From Dictyobacter formicarum (GTDB lineage Bacteria; Chloroflexota; Ktedonobacteria; Ktedonobacterales; Ktedonobacteraceae), in contig NZ_BNJJ01000022.1 in the NCBI RefSeq assembly GCF_016587435.1, positions 62,001 to 126,000 on the forward strand: a stretch of 64,000 nt of DNA, in the 5' to 3' direction. Shown here one piece after another: positions 25,408-34,572 of this stretch (positions within the stretch are counted from its first letter, which is position 1; each line of letters starts with the position of its first letter). Below the pieces are notes generated by a model. That model was not told where the DNA came from, did no database searches, and saw only the letters and a list, made by a program, of their open reading frames with translations. Both the position numbers and the translations under genes were made by a program.

Positions 25408-26316
25408 TTATGCAGGGAAAGTCGTGATATATGTTTCTTCGTTGAAGAAGCACATGCCTTCGCCAATGGACGCACAGTGCCGTTGTTCCGCTTCTAGCAC
25501 TAGTTCATCAGAGGAACATCGGAGCTGATGAATGCAGCCATCCATGTCAGCCGCCATGACGGTATGCCCGTTTGCCCAGGTGAGTCGCTGCGGAAGCCAG
25601 CCACATCCTGAGTTATACACAATAGATGTGTCCTGCTGAATAGAAAAAATCTGAATGATGCCGATGTTGCCACCGACGCTCGTCTGGCTACATGCCAGGT
25701 GCATACCGTTAGGCGACCAGGCAAGGGCATTGATTTCATTCATCTCCAGGTTATCAGGCTCGGTAGCAAGTGATCCAATATAGGCTTTGAGCTTCACTCC
25801 TGTCTGCGGATCTGAGAGCACAATATCCCCCAGACTATTCCCACTCGCCAGCTGCCTGCCATCTGGCGACCAGGCGACACTGGCAACATAGCAATCATGA
25901 TCATAGGTACTGATGGGCTCGTGCTCGTGGTTGGTTCCCATTGCCCATACACGCACCATTCCATCGCTGCCAACCGAAGCTAGATAACGGCCGTCAGGTG
26001 ACCACGCGAGATCAACAATCACAGTATCGCTGTGGGCCTCCCACTCCTGGAATAGGTACCCATCAGTGTTCCACACCTTGATCGTGCGTCCCATGCCACA
26101 TGAGGCCAGAGCACTCCCATCTGGCGACCACGCCAGCGCATAGACCTCCGCTGGATGCCACTCACTTTTGGAAGCAACCCAGATAGGAGTCTGTTGTGCT
26201 GGTTCATACACTGCGACCCGGCCATCGTAACTGCCGGCTGCAATGCGTTTTTTTGCTGGAGAATAGGCGTATGAGAAGAAAAAGGCAATAGCGGGAATGG
26301 TGGATGAAAAACTCAT
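25408..26316 (-). CDS. WD40-repeat protein
   Basis: A 302-residue beta-propeller. At least four WD-type blades are visible through repeats such as VYALAWSPDGSALASCG, VDLAWSPDGRYLASVGSDG, ASVAWSPDGRQLASGNS and INALAWSPNGMHLACS, each separated by about 45 residues. There is no enzyme domain, so it is likely a protein-interaction scaffold. An N-terminal hydrophobic stretch (IPAIAFFFSYAYS) belongs to the first blade or a weak signal. AGGAGCATAAAAAA precedes the ATG. Confidence 0.85.
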   Translation of the reverse strand: MSFSSTIPAIAFFFSYAYSPAKKRIAAGSYDGRVAVYEPAQQTPIWVASKSEWHPAEVYALAWSPDGSALASCGMGRTIKVWNTDGYLFQEWEAHSDTVIVDLAWSPDGRYLASVGSDGMVRVWAMGTNHEHEPISTYDHDCYVASVAWSPDGRQLASGNSLGDIVLSDPQTGVKLKAYIGSLATEPDNLEMNEINALAWSPNGMHLACSQTSVGGNIGIIQIFSIQQDTSIVYNSGCGWLPQRLTWANGHTVMAADMDGCIHQLRCSSDELVLEAEQRHCASIGEGMCFFNEETYITTFPA

Positions 26317-26345
26317 TTTTTTATGCTCCTATGCGTGAAAAGACA

Positions 26346-26373
26346 ATCACCTTCCGCATATGCAGAAGGTGAT
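26346..26373 (-). terminator. Leader hairpin before the WD40 gene
   Basis: ATCACCTTC and GAAGGTGAT form the stem, with GCATATGC between. It is 30 bases upstream of the WD40 start. Confidence 0.55.
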
Positions 26374-26470
26374 ATTTTGATATGAGAAACAGTAAAAGGA
26401 TATGCCCATGTTGGAATGCCAAAGTACACGGTGGCCCACGGGCAAACCACCCAGTGCAAGAGACGGTCAT

Positions 26471-29400
26471 TTACACCTCGCTTTCTTCATCTTCCGCTCG
26501 CGCAAGAAGCATCTGTCCAAATTCCTTAAACGTGATCTTGACTCGTTCGCTGGCTTTATCTGCTGCATGGTCAAGCAACTGAGTAGCGTCGGCTTCGCTT
26601 TGAAATCCACTATAGCGGTTCTCAACCGGAGTATGATCATCCACGAAGTAGCGAATGGCCCACGAGCCCTGCTTTTGCCAGATCGCATAATACACGACCT
26701 CAACAGACCTGCAGGACCCAGTTGCTTGTGCATACTGCGGATAGGAGGGCTGCACTGACAAGGCGGCCACCGTCTCCTCTGCTGCCACAAATGACCAGAG
26801 ATCCTGTGGTGACTGGGCCGCGCCTCCGCTTGCTCCTTTCGGCTCTGCTTTTGCGGGTGTTTGAGCATCTGCGACCGATTGCTTGGCAGCAAAGTCCCAC
26901 AGCGTCATGGCAGGCGCTACTGGCGCCTGGGTACGTTTGGATGCTCGTGTCACGCGTGGCTTGCCAGCTGGTGCGGCCGTCACTGGGGAAACCGGGCGCC
27001 CTGGTTCCACGGCTGGAATATCACGCACCTCAACCTCAACCCGTGTTTTCGTCGCACTCCCCTTGCGCCGTCGTTGACGAGCGAGTCGAATGTGCTCGTC
27101 ATTCCCGAAGATCAGTTGCGCCTTGGTACCTGGCATAGCTGCGTTTTGTCCCGATCGTCGTTGACGTGTGACTGGCTGAGGAGCAACCTGTGGCCGTTGC
27201 TCCTCGCGTCGTGACGCTGTTGGCTGCGGTGCACCAGGTATTCCTTGCTTTTTAGATCGCTTCACCACTTTTGGCAGCTTCTCCGGCTGCTCTTCTTTTG
27301 AAGAGACCGCGGGTGTGCTGGATGTTGGGGGGCTTGGCCTGCCTGGTGGCATCGACGGCGCGGGAGCAACCGAGGCAGGAAATGGAATCAGTTTGCCATG
27401 TGTGGGCGTATCGTTCGTCGCCACCTGGCCCGCGTCGTTGGTCCCAGCATTGTCGTTCCGCTCCTGCGGCTCATCTACTGCTTCTGGGAGAAGTGGGGTA
27501 ACAGCGTTCCCCATCACTGGCTGCGTAGCCAGTGACCCGTCGACGACATGCACAACTGTACAGGCCGGAGCATGTTTCCACACACTCGGACGCTTACCGG
27601 TAAAGAAGGCTGGCAACCGATCTGGCAGCATATCCACTGCTCCGATCCAGGTGCGACCTCTTTGGAGCGTCTCACGCTCCTCTTTGGCCCGCCGTGCAAA
27701 CGCCTGGGCCAACTCATCTGCATCCTCTCCTTTGAGCAAGGTTAAGAGGGCTTCCCCGGATTCGGCCTCATCGTCGGCAAGGAGCTCAGTTTCTACTGTT
27801 TCGGAGAACCGGGCCAGGGTAGTGCGATCCGCCCCGGCCTCTTCGATGAGTGCTCCTCGTGCTGGTTCCCCAGCGAAGGCGGCAGCTGCACCACTCTGAC
27901 CGCCCAGCTTGCGCATCTTCTGATGGCCTGCAGTCCCCGCGTAGGCCAGATAGTAGATGCGCACCTCTTCGCGCTTACCCAGCCGCCAGGCGCGCCGGGA
28001 TGCCTGTTCGAGCATGAAGAGATTCAAGGCCATCTCGTACCAGATGATCGAGTCCACCACGCTCTGCAGGTTGATGCCCTCATTGACTCGTGAGTAGGGC
28101 ACGATGGCAACCTTGACCGCGCTGCTGCCATCATTCCGACTACTCATCGCGTCAATGATTTTCTGCTGCCGATCCTCCGGCTTGACCGTGTTGGGCAGCG
28201 TCCAACTGGCAATGCCAGCCTGTTGCAACACCCATTCCAGCCGGCGCGCCGTCGAGCGCTCCTGATTCTGGTCAATATAGAGCATCAGGCGGCGCTTCTC
28301 GCTCAGTTCCTGCTGGACCAACTCAACTAAGCGACGCTCCAGGGGATACACATAGTTCCAGGCCAGTTGCGGCGTCTTGATGACCAGGAACTTTTTCTTT
28401 TCATCGCCCCATACCGTGCGCTCTGTGGTCCAGAGTTCGTACGGTTTCTCGCACGGCAGCACCGCAAACCAGCGAGGAATCGTCCCCTGAGCCATGCGGG
28501 CGGCAGCATTGCCTTTACGCGCCTTTTTTGCCAGGTCTTGCACAATATGCAAGTAGGACCCCAACAGATCGTGACCCTGCACCCATTCCTGGATCTGATG
28601 GCTTTCCGCACGCGCCAATTCCAGATCTCGGCGGGCCTGCTCCTCTTGCCTACTCCAGTCTTGCAGTACAGATGGGTCAGCCTGACCATCACGCACAGCG
28701 TTGAACAACTGGGACTTCTCCTCCTGCAAGCGCACCAACCTCGCTTTGGGCTCGACCAAGATCTCCTGGGCTTCTTTCGTTTTCTCTTCGACCAGCGGGT
28801 CGCGCATGGAGACGATCTCAGGGATTTCGATTTTGGGCGGCATGAACGCGCCTACGTCCAGCACCGTCAGGAAACACAGGCACTCTAACAGGTTGGGGAT
28901 GAGTTTGGCCGAAAGGCCGGGCGCGGGCACGGTCGAGACTTGCACATTCGATTTGCCGCTCCCACGCCGGGCCTCTGACTCGTACTCCTTGGTCCAAAGC
29001 TGGATCACCCCATAGCGGCGCAGAGCCTCCGACGCCTGCTTCCAGCTCAGACCCAGGCGTTTCCAGAAGTGGGGATAGAAGCGAAACCAGTAGAAGTAAA
29101 AACTGATGATGTCCCCACCATAATGAGTCCCACTGGTAAGCATATGCGTCTGGGCCACCCGCATGGCGCGATGGAGGGCACGAGCGATGTCCGAGTTCTG
29201 CGCGCGCCCATTGTGACTCTCATCCACAATGGTGAGGGCCACAGTGCCCTCGAAGAAGCGGATCAGATATTCATAGACGCCAAAGCTATCTGGTGGGGGC
29301 GCTATGCGCTCATAATAGCGCATGCTCGGTGGATCAGCTGCATCCATCTCCGCCCCTTTCCCTGCCACCGGCACGCTCGGCAACGCAATGGACGCCATCC

Positions 29401-32032
29401 CTTCCGAGGAAAGCGTCAACCGACTTGTAGCGAGCGGTTTCGCCTCGATGACTGGATCTGGGGGCACGTCTCTCCCCTCGCGTGCACACTTCTCAAACAG
29501 TTTGATGCGATCGCCCCTGAGTACCTCGGCACGCGTGCGCAAATCCGGCAAAACATTGTTCTCTATCACAAAATCCCAATCTCGATAAGGTAGAAGGGGA
29601 TACTTTTGCTGGGTCAACGCGGTGCGGGCCTCAGTCCACAATGCCGACTTGAGTGGCTTCTGATGCCGTTGTGCGCGCTCCTTATTGCGCGTCGTATGCG
29701 CACATTTGCACCACCGTGGCCGGTTCTCAAACCAGGTAATACTCGTCACCGTCTCCCGTAAGCTTTCATCTTCCTCTTCCTCCGGTTGCAAGAGTGCTGG
29801 ACCCTGCTCTCCTCCCAGGTCGCTTTTTTCTTGCTGCTGCCCATCCGGCACACCTTTTACGGGCTGCAGGCACTCCGGGCAGAGGAAAAACCGATGGATG
29901 CGCTCATCCATTAATATTTCGCCCGTCGCGCGCATGCGATAGCCGACAAGCCGCTCTTCTCCGCTGGTGGGGTCAACTTCACGCATCGGCTCCAGATCGG
30001 GAAGCAGATCCTTCTCTGGCTTCAATTGGCGCGTGCGGATGACGCGCTGCCTGGGCAATACGGCTGGTTGCCAGTTACGGCCCGAACCACGCGGTTGTGA
30101 CTGCGAATGCGAGCAAATCGCAATCACCGCCGGGGCCTGACTGTCTGCACAGCGCTCCAGCCAGCGTGGAATGTCTGTATAGCGCTGCACCATCACCGTC
30201 TCCGCTTGTGGCCAGGCAGCGCGGATCTCCTTCTCATACTCCTTGGTGACTTTCTTCGGGGTCGTCACCAACACCGGCAGAGCTCTGGGGCCTGCCTGTT
30301 CCGGGAGCACTATCACGCCCGTAGATGTGTGACGATAAGCCACAATCTGGCCCGTAGAAGCATCCTCGCGGATCTGAGCCACACCCTGTTCAGGATTAGG
30401 CAGCCGTTCCCCATACACCGGCTCCAGATGGAGCATGGCCAACGTGCGCGGATTTTTGAGCCAGGTACGCCGCAGGTTGCGCATCCATGCTGGCTGTTTG
30501 TGCCCAGGGGTATCACGGCGCCGTTTCCACGCATAGGCTTGCCGGGCTGCGGTCGCAATAGCCATGCGTGTTTTGCCGGTCCCCGGCTCGCCTTGAATCG
30601 CAATCAGCCCCCGCTCATCTAGCGAGCGAGCCATCGCCAGCACCCGGTGCATCTGGGCCGGAGCCAGGCCAGGAAACTCGGCCTTGGGCAACTGCTTATC
30701 GATGCCGAACTGGGCAAGCACCTCCAGTTCCCAATCCTCTGGGTCCAGTTGATAGAGAGGCGGGCGCTTTTGCTGGGCATACTGCGACAGCGTCACAATA
30801 TGCGGCGCGAGGAAATCAAAGACGGCCGTCCCTTCATAATAGAGGGTCCGCCCTCGTCTGAGATTGAGAACGCCCAGCACAGGATAGTCCTGCAACTGCT
30901 TGGCTGAGGCACTCACCACGCCTTTAGAGCGTAGGTTCTCTTTGGTATCGGCATCCAGGGTCATCTTTGACCATTCGGAGCCAACAAATGCCGTGAGCAG
31001 GTAGGGGCTTCCGTCCAGTTCGATCACCTCGCCTCCCAACATGCCAGTCATGATCTCCGCCGCCACATGCGCGACACCCGTATAGGGCATCGCGGGACGG
31101 TCCAGGGCCGCCTCCTCCTGCCAGGTAGTGGCCTGCGCCCATTCAGCAGAGAGATCCGCACCTGCTCCCGGCTGCTCCTCCGTTCCCAACAGCGTCTCCA
31201 GAATCAGGGCTTCATCCGCATTCTGGACATCGAAATAGGGGAACACGGAAACAGGAGGAACCACATAGGGATCATCTATAGGGGTCGAAGGAAGAGTGGG
31301 TGGTGCTTCCGCACCCGCCCACCCTTCTTCCTCCGGGTGTTTGGGGTCCTTGCGCCAGCGATAGGCCAGAAGTGCCTTGACCAGGGCCTCATCGAGATCG
31401 CGGGGCGTCGCCCGTTTGCGGCCCACCACTACGATCTGGGTATATTTCTCAAATGGCGACTCGGTTTCGCCTTCCGCCTCTGAGGGCATTTTCCATACGC
31501 GGATATCGTCGTACCAGCGAGCCCAGTACTGAGCCATGGTACGGTTCCAGGCCGAGCGTGCTGGAAGGATGGCGCCCAGAATGCCGCCCTCCGCCAACGC
31601 GGGGGTCGTGCGGGTCACGAATTTATATTCGGCCCGCTGACCATTGACAAAAAAGTACGGGGGGTTGAGCACCGCCAGGCTGACCCCGCCCTGGGGCACC
31701 TTCACCCCTTCATAAGCGCTGGGAATGATGCTCGGCATCAGATTCGCCAGGCGGGTGCGAGCTGTCACGGCACGCTCGGCACTGATCTCAATACCAGTAC
31801 AGACCAGGCGCACCGGCATCGCAGCAGAAAGATCGAGCAAGGGGAGCAGGAGATCCCCCTCCCCCGCCGACGGATCGAGAACGCTGATAAAGGAAGAACC
31901 AGCCACCTCATTCTCATCGGAAGCATAGGAAGCAGGAAATGACAACAGATTTTGATAAATGCGTACACCAATCCCTGGTGGGGTTCGTACAAACGAGGAA
32001 TGTGACAGGTTCTCAAGGGTTCCATGAGCCAT
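26471..32032 (-). CDS. Large DNA methylase-SF2 helicase fusion
   Basis: A 1853-residue protein. Residues 40-210 are an adenine-type SAM methyltransferase (DPSAGEGD 53-60, catalytic NPPY 123-126). Residues 470-1400 form an SNF2-like helicase: Walker A GEPGTGKT (481-488), DESH box near 935, and a second RecA-like lobe with VNEGINLQ and QASRRAWRLG about 1310-1360. Several Cys clusters lie between the lobes. The last 400 residues are low-complexity, Pro/Ala/Gln-rich. Plasmids, ICEs and phage P1 (DarB) carry similar fusions that protect incoming DNA or modify it. The ATG at 32032 follows AAGGAGAT. A hairpin lies just upstream. Confidence 0.82.
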   Translation of the reverse strand: MAHGTLENLSHSSFVRTPPGIGVRIYQNLLSFPASYASDENEVAGSSFISVLDPSAGEGDLLLPLLDLSAAMPVRLVCTGIEISAERAVTARTRLANLMPSIIPSAYEGVKVPQGGVSLAVLNPPYFFVNGQRAEYKFVTRTTPALAEGGILGAILPARSAWNRTMAQYWARWYDDIRVWKMPSEAEGETESPFEKYTQIVVVGRKRATPRDLDEALVKALLAYRWRKDPKHPEEEGWAGAEAPPTLPSTPIDDPYVVPPVSVFPYFDVQNADEALILETLLGTEEQPGAGADLSAEWAQATTWQEEAALDRPAMPYTGVAHVAAEIMTGMLGGEVIELDGSPYLLTAFVGSEWSKMTLDADTKENLRSKGVVSASAKQLQDYPVLGVLNLRRGRTLYYEGTAVFDFLAPHIVTLSQYAQQKRPPLYQLDPEDWELEVLAQFGIDKQLPKAEFPGLAPAQMHRVLAMARSLDERGLIAIQGEPGTGKTRMAIATAARQAYAWKRRRDTPGHKQPAWMRNLRRTWLKNPRTLAMLHLEPVYGERLPNPEQGVAQIREDASTGQIVAYRHTSTGVIVLPEQAGPRALPVLVTTPKKVTKEYEKEIRAAWPQAETVMVQRYTDIPRWLERCADSQAPAVIAICSHSQSQPRGSGRNWQPAVLPRQRVIRTRQLKPEKDLLPDLEPMREVDPTSGEERLVGYRMRATGEILMDERIHRFFLCPECLQPVKGVPDGQQQEKSDLGGEQGPALLQPEEEEDESLRETVTSITWFENRPRWCKCAHTTRNKERAQRHQKPLKSALWTEARTALTQQKYPLLPYRDWDFVIENNVLPDLRTRAEVLRGDRIKLFEKCAREGRDVPPDPVIEAKPLATSRLTLSSEGMASIALPSVPVAGKGAEMDAADPPSMRYYERIAPPPDSFGVYEYLIRFFEGTVALTIVDESHNGRAQNSDIARALHRAMRVAQTHMLTSGTHYGGDIISFYFYWFRFYPHFWKRLGLSWKQASEALRRYGVIQLWTKEYESEARRGSGKSNVQVSTVPAPGLSAKLIPNLLECLCFLTVLDVGAFMPPKIEIPEIVSMRDPLVEEKTKEAQEILVEPKARLVRLQEEKSQLFNAVRDGQADPSVLQDWSRQEEQARRDLELARAESHQIQEWVQGHDLLGSYLHIVQDLAKKARKGNAAARMAQGTIPRWFAVLPCEKPYELWTTERTVWGDEKKKFLVIKTPQLAWNYVYPLERRLVELVQQELSEKRRLMLYIDQNQERSTARRLEWVLQQAGIASWTLPNTVKPEDRQQKIIDAMSSRNDGSSAVKVAIVPYSRVNEGINLQSVVDSIIWYEMALNLFMLEQASRRAWRLGKREEVRIYYLAYAGTAGHQKMRKLGGQSGAAAAFAGEPARGALIEEAGADRTTLARFSETVETELLADDEAESGEALLTLLKGEDADELAQAFARRAKEERETLQRGRTWIGAVDMLPDRLPAFFTGKRPSVWKHAPACTVVHVVDGSLATQPVMGNAVTPLLPEAVDEPQERNDNAGTNDAGQVATNDTPTHGKLIPFPASVAPAPSMPPGRPSPPTSSTPAVSSKEEQPEKLPKVVKRSKKQGIPGAPQPTASRREEQRPQVAPQPVTRQRRSGQNAAMPGTKAQLIFGNDEHIRLARQRRRKGSATKTRVEVEVRDIPAVEPGRPVSPVTAAPAGKPRVTRASKRTQAPVAPAMTLWDFAAKQSVADAQTPAKAEPKGASGGAAQSPQDLWSFVAAEETVAALSVQPSYPQYAQATGSCRSVEVVYYAIWQKQGSWAIRYFVDDHTPVENRYSGFQSEADATQLLDHAADKASERVKITFKEFGQMLLARAEDEESEV

Positions 32033-32068
32033 AGAGGTATCTCCTTGGCACGTTACGCGCCACAAAAA

Positions 32069-32102
32069 AGGCCCCGTTGGTTGTAGAGAACCAACGGGGC
32101 CT
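32069..32102 (-). terminator. Leader hairpin before the methylase-helicase gene
   Basis: AGGCCCCGTTGGTT and AACCAACGGGGCCT, a perfect 14-bp GC-rich stem followed on the leftward transcript by UUUUUU. The start codon is about 37 bases further, with no room for a promoter. Confidence 0.8.
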
Positions 32103-32126
32103 GTCCTACACAGGGCATCACATGAC

Positions 32127-32858
32127 CTACTCCCAGGGGAGCCAGCCTTCCTGGACACCCTGGGCGACCAGGGCATTCCATTGATAGACATCGGGCTGGA
32201 TCTTCCACATGTGGACCCCCAGCGCGGGCAAGGGCGCAAGCAATGAGCGTTGCAGCCCACGATGCCATAAGGCACTGGCCCACATCTGAAGCCGTTCCGG
32301 ATGCGCATCGTCCCGATAGAGCAAGACCACTCGCAAGGCACGAAGGTGGCCCAGGAAGCTCAAAGCGTGCGGGGTCTCCTCCTGGAGATTGCCCAGCACA
32401 TAGCGCGCGCCCGACTCAGGGATGCGCACCTCTTCCAGGTGGGGGTGTTTGCCCATATGTGGCGCCTGCAAAATCCCCTCACCAATGTGGGATGTAAGAG
32501 GGATAGCAATCGCATGCGTCAACTTGAGGTGGGGCAGCTGTGTAGCAAACTGCTTATAGTTGTAGTCACCCCGCTTGAACACCTGCGACGCGTCCGGCCA
32601 GGCCACCGTTTCGGCATGGCGGAAGACAGCCTCTTTCTTCTTCCAGATCTGCGCCAACACTGCGCTGACGCTGGTATCACGTCCAATCAGGCTCATGAGC
32701 GCGATCTGGCTCTCATCAAAGGCTATCGCGGCTACATTGACCACCTGACCGTCCTGTTCAATCGTGCCCACAAATCCGGTGGGATTAATGGGGCGCACGG
32801 GAAGGGTGCCAGCCAACATCGATGTCATTGGGGACGAAAAAGTACGTGGGGCAAGCAT
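32127..32858 (-). CDS. Hypothetical protein
   Basis: A 243-residue soluble alpha/beta protein of unknown family. It contains VVNVAAIAFDESQIALMSLIG and a Trp-rich C-terminus. Its position directly upstream of the methylase-helicase suggests joint function. AAAGGA precedes the ATG. Confidence 0.55.
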   Translation of the reverse strand: MLAPRTFSSPMTSMLAGTLPVRPINPTGFVGTIEQDGQVVNVAAIAFDESQIALMSLIGRDTSVSAVLAQIWKKKEAVFRHAETVAWPDASQVFKRGDYNYKQFATQLPHLKLTHAIAIPLTSHIGEGILQAPHMGKHPHLEEVRIPESGARYVLGNLQEETPHALSFLGHLRALRVVLLYRDDAHPERLQMWASALWHRGLQRSLLAPLPALGVHMWKIQPDVYQWNALVAQGVQEGWLPWE

Positions 32859-32880
32859 GATGGGTCCTTTCTACGAGAAG

Positions 32881-33750
32881 CTATCTCGTCGCTGTAGCTT
32901 TGGATGTAGATTGAGAAGAGGAAAGGCGCGAGGCGGCAGCACCAATAGCGGACGCCTTGTTAGCCTGCCCCTGCAGGCGCTGCGTTAAATTCGCACGCTG
33001 CCCTTCTGACAGCGCGGCTAGGGAGCGGACCCGGTAATTGGCGCAAATATCCTGAATGCGCACGGGGTCGCGGCCCACCTGCGAGGCCACCCAGTCCAAA
33101 AAGAGGTCATTGGGGTAGCTTACAGGCTGCTGTGCGGAGGGTGGTACACCCCCAGTTGATGGGGTCATGGCCGGGGCCGGGGTCTGCGTCAGTACCGAGG
33201 CTTGATTAGAGGATTGTGCCGGCATCGCTCCTGCCACAGACACGTGCAGATGCTGAGCCTTATAGAGCTTTTCAACCCAGGCGAGGCGCTCATCTTCAGA
33301 TAGAGCGATCTGTTTGATCTTCCCGTTAAATGGTAAATTCACCTTCGGCAGGTCGTAAAGGTACCGACCCAGCCCAAATTGGGAACACGCACGGCGAAAC
33401 GCCTGGCTGTATGCTTCAGTTGCCGTGTTTTCATCTTCGCGCGGGCCTCCTTTGCCAGGGGCCGTAAAGAACGCCTCACCGTAATCGGTGTGCGCAACGC
33501 CACAAATCACCACCGTGACCGGAACAATCAGGCGATTTCCCGCCGTCAGTGGAGCAACGAAGGGAGTACTCCACTCACCAAAGGCAATCGCATTTAAGCG
33601 ATCTTCATAGATGCGCTTATTCGCGTAGGGGAAAGCGGTACAAAATGTTTTGCCATTTGACTCAAAAACGACCTTGGGCAAAAACCGGATGGACTCTATG
33701 GGAAACGGTTGGGCCAGGGCTTCTTTCAACGATGCTAAGGTAAGACTCAT
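32881..33750 (-). CDS. Rad52-family single-strand annealing protein
   Basis: A 289-residue protein whose first 160 residues match the Rad52/Rad22 annealing domain: DRLNAIAFGEWSTPF, TDYGEAFFTAPGKGG, ATEAYSQAFRRACSQFGLGRYLYDLP. The middle is a proline/alanine-rich linker; the C-terminal 70 residues are helical. Plasmid and phage Rad52 homologues anneal single strands during recombination-dependent replication. AGGAGATATT precedes the ATG. It sits with primase and helicase genes, which fits a replication-repair module. Confidence 0.85.
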   Translation of the reverse strand: MSLTLASLKEALAQPFPIESIRFLPKVVFESNGKTFCTAFPYANKRIYEDRLNAIAFGEWSTPFVAPLTAGNRLIVPVTVVICGVAHTDYGEAFFTAPGKGGPREDENTATEAYSQAFRRACSQFGLGRYLYDLPKVNLPFNGKIKQIALSEDERLAWVEKLYKAQHLHVSVAGAMPAQSSNQASVLTQTPAPAMTPSTGGVPPSAQQPVSYPNDLFLDWVASQVGRDPVRIQDICANYRVRSLAALSEGQRANLTQRLQGQANKASAIGAAASRLSSSQSTSKATATR

Positions 33751-33793
33751 CTTGTAATATCTCCTATTCAGGATCTATGCATACAAAAAACAG

Positions 33794-33840
33794 CCAGGCC
33801 GAACGTGCCCCTATATCGGGGGTCCACGTCCAGAACCTGG
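33794..33840 (-). terminator. Leader hairpin before the Rad52 gene
   Basis: CCAGG...CGAACGTG pairs with CACGTCC...CCTGG through an imperfect long stem, with an A run on the left (U run in the transcript) close to the next ribosome site. Confidence 0.65.
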
Positions 33841-33936
33841 CCGTTAAAATGGATAAGAAAAATGAGAAGGATCAAGGGTGACGCGGTTGGCGTCTAGTCG
33901 TCACCGCGAACAACACGGATTAACTACCATTGCTGC

Positions 33937-34452
33937 TCAGTCATGGCTTTCCTCCTGAGCGGTCAGCGTCCAGACACCTCCTGGCCGACACTGCAAACGT
34001 GCCTCCTGGCAATCTGCCGACCAGACCCATTCGTCAGGCAAGCGATATCGTGCAGGTGCATACACAGTGCTGACGCGGGGGGTTTGCGTCAGCAAGCACG
34101 TCACACAAGAGACCAGAGATGCCTGAAGCATCTCTGCCTGCTGGAGAAGATCATTTCCCCGCGTCTGGGGATAAGGATAGGGAGCTGTCAATGTGCGCCC
34201 CGCCGGCGTTTGCACAACTTCAGCAGCCCGGAATGTGGCATAGTAGACGGGGCTTGTGGCACTACTCTTCGCCGTCACATGCACCCCCCATTGCCGCACC
34301 ACATTTTTTCCGGTGTAGACAGTCCGGGAGATGGGCATGAGCAAAACCGACTGTAGCATCACAGTAGAAAGTAGGATCTCCAGCGCGCCACATTCAACGG
34401 CAAGTCCTGCATGTTTGATTTGCAAATTGGCGTGTGTTATACTCTTCGTCAT
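33937..34452 (-). CDS. Hypothetical protein
   Basis: A 171-residue protein, no family recognised. The N-terminal half contains a hydrophobic stretch (LEILLSTVMLQSVLLMPI); the C-terminal part has scattered cysteines (SCVTCLL, DCQEARLQC). It lies between primase and Rad52 in the leftward block. Confidence 0.5.
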   Translation of the reverse strand: MTKSITHANLQIKHAGLAVECGALEILLSTVMLQSVLLMPISRTVYTGKNVVRQWGVHVTAKSSATSPVYYATFRAAEVVQTPAGRTLTAPYPYPQTRGNDLLQQAEMLQASLVSCVTCLLTQTPRVSTVYAPARYRLPDEWVWSADCQEARLQCRPGGVWTLTAQEESHD

Positions 34453-34472
34453 GATGAAGGTTCAACCTTTCT

Positions 34473-34520
34473 GGACCTCGTTCCGATGGCAAAAAGTGGA
34501 CGAGGTTCTTTTTTTTGTCA
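34473..34520 (+). terminator. Hairpin with T run near 34.5 kb
   Basis: GGACCTCGT and ACGAGGTTC form a stem followed by eight T residues on the plus strand. Unlike the other gap hairpins in this block, the T run faces right. Confidence 0.5.
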
Positions 34521-34572
34521 TGAAACAATAAGTCACGATATCCATCGTGAGTGAACAAGTGAACATAAGCCA

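Noticed and set aside
27315..27899. Large plus-strand frames opposite the methylase-helicase
   Set aside because: These are antisense shadows of a clear protein; composition is Ser/Arg-rich without domains.
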